Source of the DNA: Bog-793 sp963823945
GTDB taxonomy: Bacteria > Actinomycetota > Acidimicrobiia > Acidimicrobiales > Bog-793
Direction of reading: 5' to 3'
NCBI GenBank assembly: GCA_963823945.1
Contig: CAWGNK010000014.1
Location: 248,001-312,000, forward strand
Length of the DNA stretch: 64,000 bases
Shown: positions 32,101 through 41,600 of the stretch, one piece after another
How the letters are laid out: every line of letters starts with the position of its first letter
Numbering within the stretch: the first letter of the stretch is position 1
Translations under genes and position numbers: made by a program
Notes under the pieces: generated by a model
Databases searched by the model: none
Seen by the model: only the letters and a program-made list of their open reading frames with translations
What the model was told of the DNA's origin: nothing

Positions 32101-33657
32101 GTGAGTCACAACGAGCTTGCCGGCAACGAACCCGGGGAGCTCCTCGCCGGCACCGACGACCTCGACACCGCCGCTGGCACCCGCCGGCCCGACCCGCTGT
32201 GCCTCGTGATCTTCGGCGCCTCGGGGGATCTCACACGCCGCAAGATCCTCCCGGCGCTCAGCCGTCTCGCCGCCCGGGGGTCGCTCCCCGAGGAGTTCAC
32301 GGTGATCGGCGTGGCGCGTACGCCGCTCAGCGACGAGGATTTCCGGCGGCGCTGCCTGGAGGCCGCCGACGGCGGCGGCTCACCGGAGTGGAAGCGGCGC
32401 GTGGCGCGCTTCTCGTACGTCGCGGGCGACAACGCCGACCCGGCGACGTTCACCCGGCTCTGCGAGCGGCTCACCGCCTCGGACCTGCGAGACGGGACTG
32501 CGGGCAACCGCCTCTACTACCTCGCCACGGTCCCGGCCCAGTTCGCCGCGGTCGTGCGCGGCCTCGGCAAGGCGGGCATCAACATCCCCGGGAAGATGGG
32601 CGGTTTCTCGCGTCTCGTCGTCGAGAAGCCCTTCGGCACGGACCTCGACAGCGCCCACCGGCTCTCCGCAGCCATCCACGCGGATTTCGACGAGGACCAG
32701 ATCTTCCGCATCGACCACTACATGGGCAAGGAGACGGTGCAGAACATCCTGGCGCTGCGCTTCGCCAACTCGGTCTTCGAGCCGATCTGGAACCGGCGCC
32801 ACGTCGACCACGTCCAGGTGATGGTCGCCGAGAGCCTCGGCGTCGAGGGCCGCGGCGGGTTCTACGAGCAGGCCGGGGCGCTCCGGGACATCGTCCAGAA
32901 CCACCTCATGCAGGTACTGGCGCTCACGCTGATGGAACCGCCCGGGGCGGCCGAGGGCGACGTCATCCGCGACGAGAAGGTGAAGTTGCTGGGGTCGGTC
33001 GTCGTCTTCGACGAGAAACAGGCCGTCTCGCAGGTCGTGCGCGGTCAATACGCCGCCGGCTCGATCGACGGGGAATCGGTCCCGGCCTACCGGGACGAAC
33101 CGGGCGTCGACCCGCACTCCCAGGTGGAGACGTACGTCGCGGCCCGCGTCGACGTCGACAACTGGCGCTGGGCGGGCGTGCCGATCTTCGTGCGCACCGG
33201 CAAACGGCTCCGCCACCGCCTGACCGAGGTGCGGATGGTCTTCCAACGCCCACCGCACCTCCCGTTCGCCGGGAAGCTCGCGCGCGACCTGCGGCGGGAC
33301 TCGCTCACGCTGCGCATCCAACCCGACGAGGGCATCAGCCTCGCCTTCGGGGCCAAGGTCCCGGGCCCGACGTTCACGATCAGCAACGTGGCGATGGACT
33401 TCTCCTACAGCGAGCGCTTCCCGGGCCAGACCGTCGACGCCTACGACCGGCTGCTGCTCGACGCGATGGTCGGTGACCCGACGCTGTTCATCCGCGACGA
33501 CGAGGTGCAGCGCGCCTGGACCATCGTCCGGCCGCTGCAAGGCGCCTTCGCACAGGGCGAACCGAAGCTCGCGACCTACGGGGCCGGGACCTGGGGGCCC
33601 GAGGAGGCGGACCGGTTGATCGGCACGGTCGAGCGGCACTGGCGGAACTCTGAGTAG
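32101..33657 (+). CDS. zwf: Glucose-6-phosphate dehydrogenase
   Basis: 518 aa. Oxidises glucose 6-phosphate with NADP to 6-phosphogluconolactone. GASGDLTRRK (39-48) is the nucleotide-binding motif and RIDHYMGKE (203-211) the catalytic segment with Asp205 and His206. Starts at a GTG preceded by GGAGGGA. It is the classical NADP enzyme, not the F420-dependent Fgd. An opcA gene, present next to zwf in many actinobacteria, is absent here. Confidence 0.96.
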   Translation: MSHNELAGNEPGELLAGTDDLDTAAGTRRPDPLCLVIFGASGDLTRRKILPALSRLAARGSLPEEFTVIGVARTPLSDEDFRRRCLEAADGGGSPEWKRRVARFSYVAGDNADPATFTRLCERLTASDLRDGTAGNRLYYLATVPAQFAAVVRGLGKAGINIPGKMGGFSRLVVEKPFGTDLDSAHRLSAAIHADFDEDQIFRIDHYMGKETVQNILALRFANSVFEPIWNRRHVDHVQVMVAESLGVEGRGGFYEQAGALRDIVQNHLMQVLALTLMEPPGAAEGDVIRDEKVKLLGSVVVFDEKQAVSQVVRGQYAAGSIDGESVPAYRDEPGVDPHSQVETYVAARVDVDNWRWAGVPIFVRTGKRLRHRLTEVRMVFQRPPHLPFAGKLARDLRRDSLTLRIQPDEGISLAFGAKVPGPTFTISNVAMDFSYSERFPGQTVDAYDRLLLDAMVGDPTLFIRDDEVQRAWTIVRPLQGAFAQGEPKLATYGAGTWGPEEADRLIGTVERHWRNSE

Positions 33658-33672
33658 CGCGGGGCCGCACCG

Positions 33673-34356
33673 ATGATCGGCGAGTTGCGCGTGGTCGAGG
33701 ACGTGGGGGCGTCGTTCGCCGGCCTCGCCGCCGCCGCGCTCCGCAACCGGGACCCGTCGCGCCCGTTCCGGCTCGGCTGTTCCGGCGGTTCGTCCGGGGT
33801 CGACTGCTTCCGGCGCCTCGGCGCCGAGCCCGGAGTCCCCTGGGCGGCCATCGAGTGCTACTTCGCCGACGAGCGCTGCGTCGACGCGGGCTCGCCGGAC
33901 TCGAACGCCGTGGCGATCACGGCCGCCCTCGGTGACGTGGCGCACGACCTCGCCGGGTTCCACCCGATGTCGTGCGAGGAAGGGCCCGCCGCCTACGGCG
34001 CGCTCCTGGCGGCGGCCGGGGGTTTCGACCTGCTGCAGCTGGGACTGGGGCCGGACGGCCACACCGCGTCGCTCTTCCCCGGCGCCGACGGCCGGGACGC
34101 GCCCCCGGGCACACTCGTCATCGCCAACGCCGACCCGACGGGACGGAACAGATTCGGGCGTCTCTCGCTCACCTTCGAGGCGATCGCGCGGGCCGCACTC
34201 GTCGTCGTCGCGGTGACCGGCGCCGACAAGGCCGAGGCGCTCGCCCGGATCGAGGCGGGCGAGGACCTGCCGGGCACGCACATCCGCGGCGGGCAGGTCG
34301 TCTGGCTGGTCGACCGCGAGGCGGCGGGCGGGGCCGGCTCCCGGGAGGGGTCGTGA
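33673..34356 (+). CDS. pgl: 6-phosphogluconolactonase
   Basis: 227 aa. Hydrolyses the product of Zwf. Family motifs seen: LGCSGGSSG near the N-terminus, CYFADERCV, and LGLGPDGHTASLFPG. It begins 15 bp after zwf with no strong ribosome site of its own. Its last bases overlap the fbiC start (GTGA), so the two are coupled. Confidence 0.94.
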   Translation: MIGELRVVEDVGASFAGLAAAALRNRDPSRPFRLGCSGGSSGVDCFRRLGAEPGVPWAAIECYFADERCVDAGSPDSNAVAITAALGDVAHDLAGFHPMSCEEGPAAYGALLAAAGGFDLLQLGLGPDGHTASLFPGADGRDAPPGTLVIANADPTGRNRFGRLSLTFEAIARAALVVVAVTGADKAEALARIEAGEDLPGTHIRGGQVVWLVDREAAGGAGSREGS

Positions 34357-36656
34357 AGCCCCCGGACGGCGGCGCCGTGCTCCGTGACGACGAACTCGTG
34401 GCGACCGCCCCCGACGAGCTCGCCGCGGCCGGCGGCGCGCGGCGCCTGGGCTGCTTCGGGCGGCGCGTGACCTACTCGCCGAAGGTCTTCATCGCCCTCA
34501 CCAGGCTGTGCCGCGACCGCTGCGGCTACTGCACCTTCGCCAGCCAGCCGGCGCGGCTCGCCTCTCCCTACCTGACCGTCGACGAGGTCGTGCGGATCGC
34601 GCGCGCCGGGCGCGACGCCGGTTGTCATGAGGCGCTGTTCACCCTGGGTGAGGGCCCCGAGGACCGCTACCCGGTGGCGCGGTCCTGGCTCGAGGCGCAC
34701 GGCTACGCCTCGACGGTCGACTACCTCGCCGCGGCGGCGGCTCTCGTCACCGAGGAGTCCGGCTTGCTCGTCCACACGAACGCGGGAGCCCTCACCGAGG
34801 CAGAGCTCGCAGCCCTGCGACCGGTGAGCGTCAGCCAGGGGATGATGCTGGAGTCGCTCGCGCCCGGGCTCGCCTGCCACCGCTCGGCGCCCGACAAGAC
34901 CCCGGCGCGCCGGCTGGCGACGCTCGAGGCGGCGGGGCGCCTGGCGATCCCGTTCACGACCGGGGTCCTCGTCGGCATCGGTGAATCCCGCCGCGACCGG
35001 ATCGACGCGCTGCGCGCGATCGCCGATGCGCACCGCCGCCACGGTCACGTCCAGGAGGTGCTCGTCCAGGGGTTCCTCCCCAAACCCGGCACCGCGATGC
35101 GCGACGAGCCCCCGTGCGACCTCGACGAGCTGCGCTGGACCGTCGCCGCGGCGCGCCTTGTCATGCCGGGCGACGTCCACGTGCAGTCGCCGCCGAACCT
35201 GGTCGACGACCCCGTCGTGCTCGTCGACGCCGGGGCCGACGACCTCGGCGGGATCTCGCCCGTGACGATCGACGAGGTCAACCCGGAGCGGGCCTGGCCG
35301 GAGCTCGGCCGACTGGAGGCGGAGCTGGCGGCCGCCGGCTACGAGCTCGCGCCGCGCCTCGCCGTCCACCCCGAGTTCGTGGCCGACGCCGACCGGTGGC
35401 TCGCGCCCGCCATGCGCGCCGCCGTGCTCGAGCACGCCGACGCCGAGGGACTCGCCCGTGACGGCGCCTGGTGCGCCGGGTCGGACCTCGCTCCCCCGGC
35501 CGTCGTGACCCCGGCCGGAACCCGCGCCCGGCACGAGCTCCCCCCGGGCCCCGTCGCCGACGTGCTCGCCGGGGTCGGACGCGGCGAGGAGCTCGGCGTC
35601 GACGAGATCGTCACGCTCTTCTCGGCCCGGGGAGCAGAGGTGCGCGCCATCGCCGCCCTCGCCGACGAGCTGCGCCAGATGGCCGTCGGCGACGCCGTCA
35701 CGTTCGTCGCCAACCGGAACATCAACTACACGAACATCTGCACGTACCGGTGCCGTTTCTGCGCCTTCTCCAAGGGCCCGCTCTCGCTCAACCTGCGGGG
35801 CCAGCCGTACCTGTTGAGCCTGGACGAGATCGCCCAGCGCGTGCTCGACGCCGAGCGCGCCGGCGCGACCGAGGTCTGCCTGCAGGGCGGGATCCACCCG
35901 GACTTCGACGGGGATTACTACCTCGACGTCATCCGCGCCGTGCGCGCCGTCTCGCCGGCGATCCACATCCACGGCTTCACCGCCCTCGAGGTGACCGAGG
36001 GGGCACGCCGGCTGGCCGAGCCCCTCGAGTCGTATCTCGGGCGGCTCTACGAGGCCGGGCTGCGCTCGCTGCCGGGTACGGCCGCGGAGATCCTCGACGA
36101 CGAGGTCCGGGCCGTGCTCTGCCCGGACAAGATCACGACCGCCGAGTGGCTCGAGGCGCACCGCACCGCCCACAAGGTGGGCCTGCGCTCGAACGTGACG
36201 ATCATGTTCGGCTCGGTCGAGTCCCCCGTGCACTGGGCGCGCCACCTTGTCGCGACCCGTGACCTCCAACGCGAAACCGGCGGCTTCACCGAGTTCGTGC
36301 CGCTGCCCTTCGTCCACATGGCGACACCCCTCTACCTCGCGCACCGGGCGCGGCGCGGGCCGACGTTTCGCGAGGTCGTCCTCATGCACGCCGTCGGGCG
36401 GATCGTCTATGACAGAGCGATCGACAACATCCAGGCCAGTTGGGTGAAGACCGGCCCCGAGGGACTCCGCCAGCTGCTGCGCGCCGGCTGCAACGACGTC
36501 GGTGGGACGCTGATGGAGGAGAGCATCTCGCGCGCCGCCGGCGCCTCACACGGTCAGCTGATGACGGCAGACGACTTCCGGGCCGTCGTCGAGCCGCTCG
36601 GTCGCCGGCTCGAGCAGCGCACGACCCTCTACGGCCGGGTCCGGGTGCCGGCGTGA
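34353..36656 (+). CDS. fbiC: FO synthase FbiC (fused CofG/CofH)
   Basis: 767 aa. Makes the deazaflavin FO, the core of coenzyme F420, from tyrosine and a pyrimidine intermediate. Two radical-SAM domains are fused: CofG-like with Cys53, 57, 60 and CofH-like with Cys463, 467, 470, each CX3CX2C. Start GTG overlaps the pgl stop. Fusion of both halves is the actinobacterial form. Being in one operon with pentose-phosphate genes is of interest because reduced F420 is usually made from glucose 6-phosphate in this phylum. Confidence 0.97.
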   Translation: MKPPDGGAVLRDDELVATAPDELAAAGGARRLGCFGRRVTYSPKVFIALTRLCRDRCGYCTFASQPARLASPYLTVDEVVRIARAGRDAGCHEALFTLGEGPEDRYPVARSWLEAHGYASTVDYLAAAAALVTEESGLLVHTNAGALTEAELAALRPVSVSQGMMLESLAPGLACHRSAPDKTPARRLATLEAAGRLAIPFTTGVLVGIGESRRDRIDALRAIADAHRRHGHVQEVLVQGFLPKPGTAMRDEPPCDLDELRWTVAAARLVMPGDVHVQSPPNLVDDPVVLVDAGADDLGGISPVTIDEVNPERAWPELGRLEAELAAAGYELAPRLAVHPEFVADADRWLAPAMRAAVLEHADAEGLARDGAWCAGSDLAPPAVVTPAGTRARHELPPGPVADVLAGVGRGEELGVDEIVTLFSARGAEVRAIAALADELRQMAVGDAVTFVANRNINYTNICTYRCRFCAFSKGPLSLNLRGQPYLLSLDEIAQRVLDAERAGATEVCLQGGIHPDFDGDYYLDVIRAVRAVSPAIHIHGFTALEVTEGARRLAEPLESYLGRLYEAGLRSLPGTAAEILDDEVRAVLCPDKITTAEWLEAHRTAHKVGLRSNVTIMFGSVESPVHWARHLVATRDLQRETGGFTEFVPLPFVHMATPLYLAHRARRGPTFREVVLMHAVGRIVYDRAIDNIQASWVKTGPEGLRQLLRAGCNDVGGTLMEESISRAAGASHGQLMTADDFRAVVEPLGRRLEQRTTLYGRVRVPA

Positions 36657-36747
36657 CGACGCGCCGGCGCGGCGTGGCGCCGCGCCCCCCGCCGGGCCGA
36701 GCCCCGAGGTCGCGGCGCTCGTCGAGACCTTCCTCGACACCGCCGGC

Positions 36748-37737
36748 GTGGGTCACGACCGCGACGTCGTGCGCGGGATCGTGCTGGCGACCCTCGAGCT
36801 CATCCGGGGTGACGCCAGCCGGCTCGACCTGAAGCTCGCCCGGGCCGCCCTGGGCGAGATGGCCGAGGCGTTCCACATGTTCGCCCCGTACCGGGACGTG
36901 CGGAAGGTCACGCTCTTCGGCTCGGCCCGCACCGAACCGTCCGACCGCACCTACGAGCTGGCCCGCGAGCTCGCCGCCCGCTTCGCCGCCGCCGGCTGGA
37001 TGGTCGTGACGGGCGCCGGGCCCGGCATCATGGCCGCCGGCAACGAGGGCGCCGGTCCCGCCATGGCGATCGGCGTCAACATCCGCCTGCCCGGCGAGGC
37101 GGAACCGAACCAGTGGATCGCCGAGAACTCCAAGCTCGTGGAGATGAAGTACTTCTTCACGCGCAAGCTGATGCTGATCAAGGAATCCTCGGGCTTCCTC
37201 GTCCTGCCGGGCGGCTTCGGCACCCTCGACGAGTGCTTCGAGCTCCTGACCCTTCTGCAGACCGGCAAGGCCGAGCCCGCGCCGATCGTGCTCGTCGACA
37301 GCCCCGGCGAGCGGTACTGGTACGGCTGGGAGGACTTCGTCACCTCCCAGGTGTACGGCCGCGGCTTCGCCGATCCGGTCGAGGGGTCGCTCTACCGCAT
37401 CACCGACGATCCCGACGCGGCCGTGCGGGAGGTCCTCGGCTTCCACCGCAACTACCACTCGCGCCGCTTCGTCAACGACGCGATGGTGATCCGGCTGCGC
37501 TACCCACCGAGCGACCTCGAGCTTGCCTCGCTCTCGACGACGTTCGCTGACATCTGCTCGGCGAAGGGGATCTGGCGCACCGGACCGTTGCCCGTCGAGC
37601 GCTCCGACAACGACCACCTGGATCTGGCGCGGATCGCGCTGCAGTTCAACCGGGTCCACCACGGGCGGCTCCGCCAGCTGATCGACGCGCTGAACGCCCT
37701 CTGCCCCCCGGGTGCGGCAACGCCGTCGCGCACCTAG
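36748..37737 (+). CDS. LOG-family Rossmann protein, N-terminus frameshifted
   Basis: 329 aa from the GTG at 36748. LOG/TIGR00730-type fold: TLFGSART (nucleotide loop), VTGAGPGIM, and PGGFGTLDE, the phosphoribohydrolase-like motif. The natural family start seems lost: the peptide SPEVAALVETFLD just upstream is coding-like but has no in-frame start. A GTG at 36653 overlapping the fbiC TGA would restore it if one more C stood in the C6 run at 36685-36690. It may therefore follow fbiC directly. Function in bacteria is mostly unproven; nucleotide hydrolysis is likely. Confidence 0.8.
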   Translation: MGHDRDVVRGIVLATLELIRGDASRLDLKLARAALGEMAEAFHMFAPYRDVRKVTLFGSARTEPSDRTYELARELAARFAAAGWMVVTGAGPGIMAAGNEGAGPAMAIGVNIRLPGEAEPNQWIAENSKLVEMKYFFTRKLMLIKESSGFLVLPGGFGTLDECFELLTLLQTGKAEPAPIVLVDSPGERYWYGWEDFVTSQVYGRGFADPVEGSLYRITDDPDAAVREVLGFHRNYHSRRFVNDAMVIRLRYPPSDLELASLSTTFADICSAKGIWRTGPLPVERSDNDHLDLARIALQFNRVHHGRLRQLIDALNALCPPGAATPSRT

Positions 37738-37752
37738 CGCGCGGCGCGGCCG

Positions 37753-38103
37753 TCAGGCTCGTCCGAAGTCGTCCTCGAGGCGGACGATGTCGTCCTCGGC
37801 GAACGAGTCACCGCGTTGCACCTCGATGAATACGAGATCGACTGCGCCGGTGTTCTCGATGCGGTGCGCGGTGCCGACCCCGATGTCGACCGCCGACCCT
37901 GGGCCGACGCTGCTCTCCACCCCGTCGAGGGTGACCATTCCTGTGCCGCGCACCACGAACCAGTGCTCGGCGCGATGGTCGTGCCGCTGGTAGCTGAGGC
38001 GCTTGCCGGGGTAGACGAGGATCGTCTTCACCTTGTGGTCGGCGGCGTCCTCCAGGACCGTGTAATTGCCCCAGGGGCGTTCGTCATGCTCGCGAGGTTC
38101 CAT
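37753..38103 (-). CDS. Cupin protein, ManC C-terminal-like
   Basis: 116 aa from the ATG at 38103. A single beta-barrel of the type fused to mannose-1-phosphate guanylyltransferase: RPWGNYTVLED, then ILVYPGKRLSYQRHDHRAEHW with the metal His pair and Glu, and a later GTAHRIENTG. The nucleotidyltransferase half is absent, so it may be a stand-alone mannose-6-phosphate isomerase (type II) or a regulator. It converges with the LOG gene. Confidence 0.82.
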   Translation of the reverse strand: MEPREHDERPWGNYTVLEDAADHKVKTILVYPGKRLSYQRHDHRAEHWFVVRGTGMVTLDGVESSVGPGSAVDIGVGTAHRIENTGAVDLVFIEVQRGDSFAEDDIVRLEDDFGRA

Positions 38104-38752
38104 CGGTCCATCATGACCGCTCCCCGCCGCTCCGGCGAGCCACACCGGACGCTGGAGGTATCCCGTTCGCCGGCCTGGCCCGCCCAGCTCATCCGGCTGT
38201 CGTCTGGTGCGTCACCCGGAGCGGAGTACGTCCCATCCCTCCGGTCAGGTGGGAGTTGACGACCCGTACAGGCGTGGGGCCCGGCCCGGCGAGGGACCCG
38301 TGACGTTTGCGGCAGGTCAGCATGAGCCGGTGGTGGCAGAACGGTGGTTAACAGGAATCTGAAGGCATTGTGTATCAATCAAGGCGGCGCTCTCGTCACC
38401 GCCTCGTTCCCCTGACTGCACCTCCGTGTCACTGTCTGTCTCGTCGACCAGCGATACGGCCTCAGACTGAGACGCGGGGTTCCCGATGATCGACAAGGTG
38501 TGACTTGACATGCCCACATCCACGACGGTCCGGAACCAACTGCCTTGCGAACCGCATCGAAAACGAGCCGCGCATCCGGCCTCTCTGCGGCGGGATTGCC
38601 GTAACGCCGCCGTTGGGCCGCTCATGATCACACGGGTGTTCGTCCACTCCTACCCGAGAACGACCTTGTACTGTCGGTCGAGAAGTTCGAGGGATGATCG
38701 GAGTTTGCGGAGCTAATCAAGAGGATCTTGAGAACGAGGGGGGTAGACCGTA
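38104..38752. other. Intergenic, no supported gene
   Basis: About 650 bp of lower GC than the core genome. Frames on both strands are short and low-quality. I see no insertion-sequence ends or RNA gene. The start of the accessory region falls here. Confidence 0.4.
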
Positions 38753-38989
38753 TTGGCAAGCGTGGTGGGCCCGACTGGTGCAGTAGTGCTTGTTCTCTAC
38801 TTGGCCATATTGATCCTAACGATCGTCGCGGCGGTAAAGATCTTGACGAAGGCGGGATATAGCGGCTCGTGGATTCTCATCGCAATCGTGCCGGTTGTAA
38901 ACATCATCATGTTCTTCGTCTTCGCGTTCTCAGAGTGGCCGGTTTTGAGGCGGCAGTCGGCTGCGTCGCGAGACCGCTCTTGGTCGTAG
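38753..38989 (+). CDS. Small two-helix membrane protein
   Basis: 78 aa from a TTG start, with GAGGGGGG 9 nt upstream. Two transmembrane segments (about 12-30 and 40-60) are separated by KAGYSG, and an aromatic-containing SEWPVLRR follows. The pattern of two helices with a Gly-rich turn and PVVN motif is typical of a small family of actinobacterial membrane proteins of unknown role. Confidence 0.6.
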   Translation: MASVVGPTGAVVLVLYLAILILTIVAAVKILTKAGYSGSWILIAIVPVVNIIMFFVFAFSEWPVLRRQSAASRDRSWS

Positions 38990-39190
38990 CCGTCGCGCAG
39001 CGATGCCCCGACGCCGTAGCCTCACGAACGCCCTGTACCGAACCGCACGGTGCATGCGCCGCAACCGATCGTCAGATGCCGAACCGCGAAATTGGATGAG
39101 CTCCAACTGCTGTCTGGCGTATTCTCCTGACAGCCGAAGGGATCGGTCCAACCGCAACCGAATAGTCCGATCTGCGTAACCCTGGCAAAC

Positions 39191-39316
39191 ATGATGGACA
39201 TACCACCGCTCAAGCCACGACAGGAAAAGATGCTCAAGTGGTTCGTCATCCTCGTCGCGGTGAGTGGCATCATCGGCGTGATCGCGTTTATTGGCGAAGC
39301 GCTTAGCCAGAGGTAG
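39191..39316 (+). CDS. 41-residue single-pass membrane peptide (tentative)
   Basis: ATG at 39191 (a second ATG follows) to TAG at 39314. The peptide has a basic start with KPRQEKMLK, then one hydrophobic helix (about 17-36, from WFVILVAV to IAFIG), and ends QR. The amphipathic design is good for a small membrane protein, but there is no clear Shine-Dalgarno. Confidence 0.4.
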   Translation: MMDIPPLKPRQEKMLKWFVILVAVSGIIGVIAFIGEALSQR

Positions 39317-39507
39317 GCCGAACTGGAAGCTACTTCTGCTTCGCGCGGCGTATCCTGCGGAGACGTGAAACCTGGGGCTTGGCGACCCGTGACAGCGCAT
39401 GTTCGATTTCATCGCGCGTCGGCACCGGGATCGTCAGGCCCTTCTCCGTTCGCTAGGTCGGTTCCTCGTCCTTCGGTCCCTCTGGCATGACCTTTCAAGG
39501 ATAAGCG
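39317..39507. other. Short intergenic stretch
   Basis: Holds the ribosome site AAGGAT before the next gene. Nothing else is supported. Confidence 0.3.
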
Positions 39508-40308
39508 GTGGTCCGGCGTCGCGAGGGCACTTGGCCCAAGATCATCCGGGCAGAGGAACTGCTCGCATCCGTCAAAGCAGAGGCCGACTCCTACACGGAA
39601 TGTGACCCGTACAGAATTGTCGGAGAGTTCGCAGAGGATCGTCGCAGCTACACCGCTTGGTGTGTCCTGTCCGAGGAGCCGCCGATTCGCCTCTCTGTGC
39701 TCATTGGGGAGTTCATTTACGACCTGCGGTCCGCGCTTGACCACCTGGCAGATTTCCTAGTTCGTCAGAACGGAGGGCGACCGACTAAGCAAACCCGGTT
39801 CCCCATCTACGACTCCCGATTCAATCGTGACGGGACGGAGCGCGTGTTCTCGATCTCTGGCGGGGTCTCCGAAACAGCTCTGGCACTCATCGAGGGGATG
39901 CAGCCTTACAAGCGAGGGGAGAACGCGACCTCGCACCCCCTCTCCATGCTGGGCTACCTCTCGAACGCGGACAAGCACCGCAACTTGGTTGTCGCTGGTC
40001 TCTTTCTCAGCCATGTCCAGGTCACCTTGAGTTTCCGCGATCCCGAACTCCGGAACATCGTTCACCTTTCCCAGAGCAACTTCGGCAGATTCGAGAACGG
40101 CGCTCCAGTCGCCCACTTTCCCTTCGCCGTCGCAATCGAGCCGGGAGACGGAAAGGTTGAGGTGAACAGCCAGGGCTCCCCGCTCATAGCGTTCAAGGAA
40201 CCCGGCGTCTTGATGGACGCTTCTGTGCTCGACACCCTCTCGGGAATCTTGACCTACGTAAGAGACGAAGCCGTTCGCAAGATCGAGCAAGATCGGCCGA
40301 TCGACTAG
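39508..40308 (+). CDS. Uncharacterised protein with DKHR motif
   Basis: 266 aa from a GTG, AAGGAT about 6 nt upstream. A helical centre with FIYDLRSALDHLADF and later LGYLSNADKHRNL is the signature of a widespread but unnamed family found mostly in accessory regions; the Arg-x-x-x-x-His spacing near DKHR recalls HEPN-type nuclease sites, though I cannot prove it. No signal peptide. The GC of the gene is clearly below the flanking core, suggesting transfer. Confidence 0.6.
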   Translation: MVRRREGTWPKIIRAEELLASVKAEADSYTECDPYRIVGEFAEDRRSYTAWCVLSEEPPIRLSVLIGEFIYDLRSALDHLADFLVRQNGGRPTKQTRFPIYDSRFNRDGTERVFSISGGVSETALALIEGMQPYKRGENATSHPLSMLGYLSNADKHRNLVVAGLFLSHVQVTLSFRDPELRNIVHLSQSNFGRFENGAPVAHFPFAVAIEPGDGKVEVNSQGSPLIAFKEPGVLMDASVLDTLSGILTYVRDEAVRKIEQDRPID

Positions 40309-40388
40309 CAGAGCATCCCCTCGCCAAGGTGCCCCAACTCTTTCGTGATTCTGGACTTCGGCAGCACAGGGACAGTTACCTCACTTCA

Positions 40389-40394
40389 TATACT
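40389..40394 (+). promoter_or_regulatory. Putative -10 box TATACT
   Basis: TATACT lies 20 nt before the ATG at 40415; the -35 region has no good match. Confidence 0.4.
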
Positions 40395-40414
40395 GCGTCA
40401 GTGGTGTCAGCGAC

Positions 40415-41434
40415 ATGAAAGCCGTCGTCTACAGCGCTCCGCGGCAGTTTGACGTCCGCACGGTCCCAACGCCGGAGCCTGGTGCGGGAGAGGTCCGGCT
40501 CTCGGTCGAGATGGCCGGCATGTGCGGGACCGACCTTCATATCCACGACGGGGGCTTCTTCTCGAAGTATCCGTTGACGCCCGGCCATGAGATCGTCGGT
40601 CACGTCGATTGTGTCGGGGTAGGCGCCGAGGGGCTGCCTGTCGGCCAGCGCGTTGCCGCCGACAACACCGTGCTCTGTGGCCACTGCCCGTCCTGTAGAC
40701 GCGACGAGCCCCTGTTTTGCAGCAACTTCTATTCGCTGGGGGTGAACGGGCCGGGAGCGTTCGCCGAGTTCGTCATTGTGCATGCCGAGAAGTGCTTCCC
40801 CGTGGACGACCTGAGTCCGAGCACCGCGGTGATGACCGAGCCGACTGCGTGCGCGATACACGGAATGGACGTGCTCGACCTGCGCCCTGGCTCAGATGTG
40901 CTGTTGTTTGGCGCGGGACCGACCGGACTCGTACTGGCGCAACTGCTCGTGCACGGTGGGGCGGCGCGGGTGACCGTGGCGGCGCCGACGGCCTTCAAGC
41001 TCGCCCTGGCCCGCGAGTACGGGGTCGACAAGACCCTGCAGATCGACCGGGCGGATCCGGGGGCTTCGCTCGGGGCGCTGCGCGACGGCGCACCTGGCGG
41101 CTACGACGTCGTCGTCGAGGCGACCGGCTCCTCCGCGGTCGGCGAGATGTGCGTGCCGCTCGTCCGCGACGGAGGCACCGTCCTCATCTACGGGATGGCC
41201 GATGAAGGGGCAGTTCTTCCCGTGCATCCCTACGAGATATTCCGTCGAGAACTGACGGTGAAGGGCTCATTCGCTCAGACTCACTGTTTTGACCGCGCCC
41301 TTGCCGTGCTTCGGTCAGGTCGCGTGCGGACCGAGGGCATCGTCACGCACCAGTTCGGCCTTGACGACTACCAAAGCGCACTGGAGGCACTGCGAAGCGA
41401 CCCATCCTGCGTAAAGGCGGTGATCGTCCCTTAA
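40415..41434 (+). CDS. Zinc-dependent medium-chain dehydrogenase
   Basis: 339 aa. Oxidises an alcohol or polyol with NAD(P). Zn ligands: Cys37 (MCGTD) and His/Glu in TPGHEIVGHV; structural zinc at CGHCPSC with a later Cys. FGAGPTG is the Rossmann motif. The absence of an acyl or formaldehyde-specific region and the neighbouring second dehydrogenase suggest a sugar-alcohol substrate such as arabinitol or sorbitol. A TATACT box precedes it. Confidence 0.88.
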   Translation: MKAVVYSAPRQFDVRTVPTPEPGAGEVRLSVEMAGMCGTDLHIHDGGFFSKYPLTPGHEIVGHVDCVGVGAEGLPVGQRVAADNTVLCGHCPSCRRDEPLFCSNFYSLGVNGPGAFAEFVIVHAEKCFPVDDLSPSTAVMTEPTACAIHGMDVLDLRPGSDVLLFGAGPTGLVLAQLLVHGGAARVTVAAPTAFKLALAREYGVDKTLQIDRADPGASLGALRDGAPGGYDVVVEATGSSAVGEMCVPLVRDGGTVLIYGMADEGAVLPVHPYEIFRRELTVKGSFAQTHCFDRALAVLRSGRVRTEGIVTHQFGLDDYQSALEALRSDPSCVKAVIVP

Positions 41435-41600
41435 GCGATCGGGAACTTGCGCAGGAGCATCGGTGATCGAGAACCTTCGTGCTCCTGGTGCAACTGCTTG
41501 AGGTCGGTTCCGGTCCGGGTCGCAGTGACCGGGGCCCCTGAGAGCCGCGTCGTGTGGGGCTAGTCTCCATGTCCGTTCTTGCAGGAAGGAACTGAACACG

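Noticed and set aside
33993..36389. Very long minus-strand frame opposite fbiC
   Set aside because: It is the shadow of fbiC in high-GC DNA; its protein is Arg/Val/Gly-rich with no domain.
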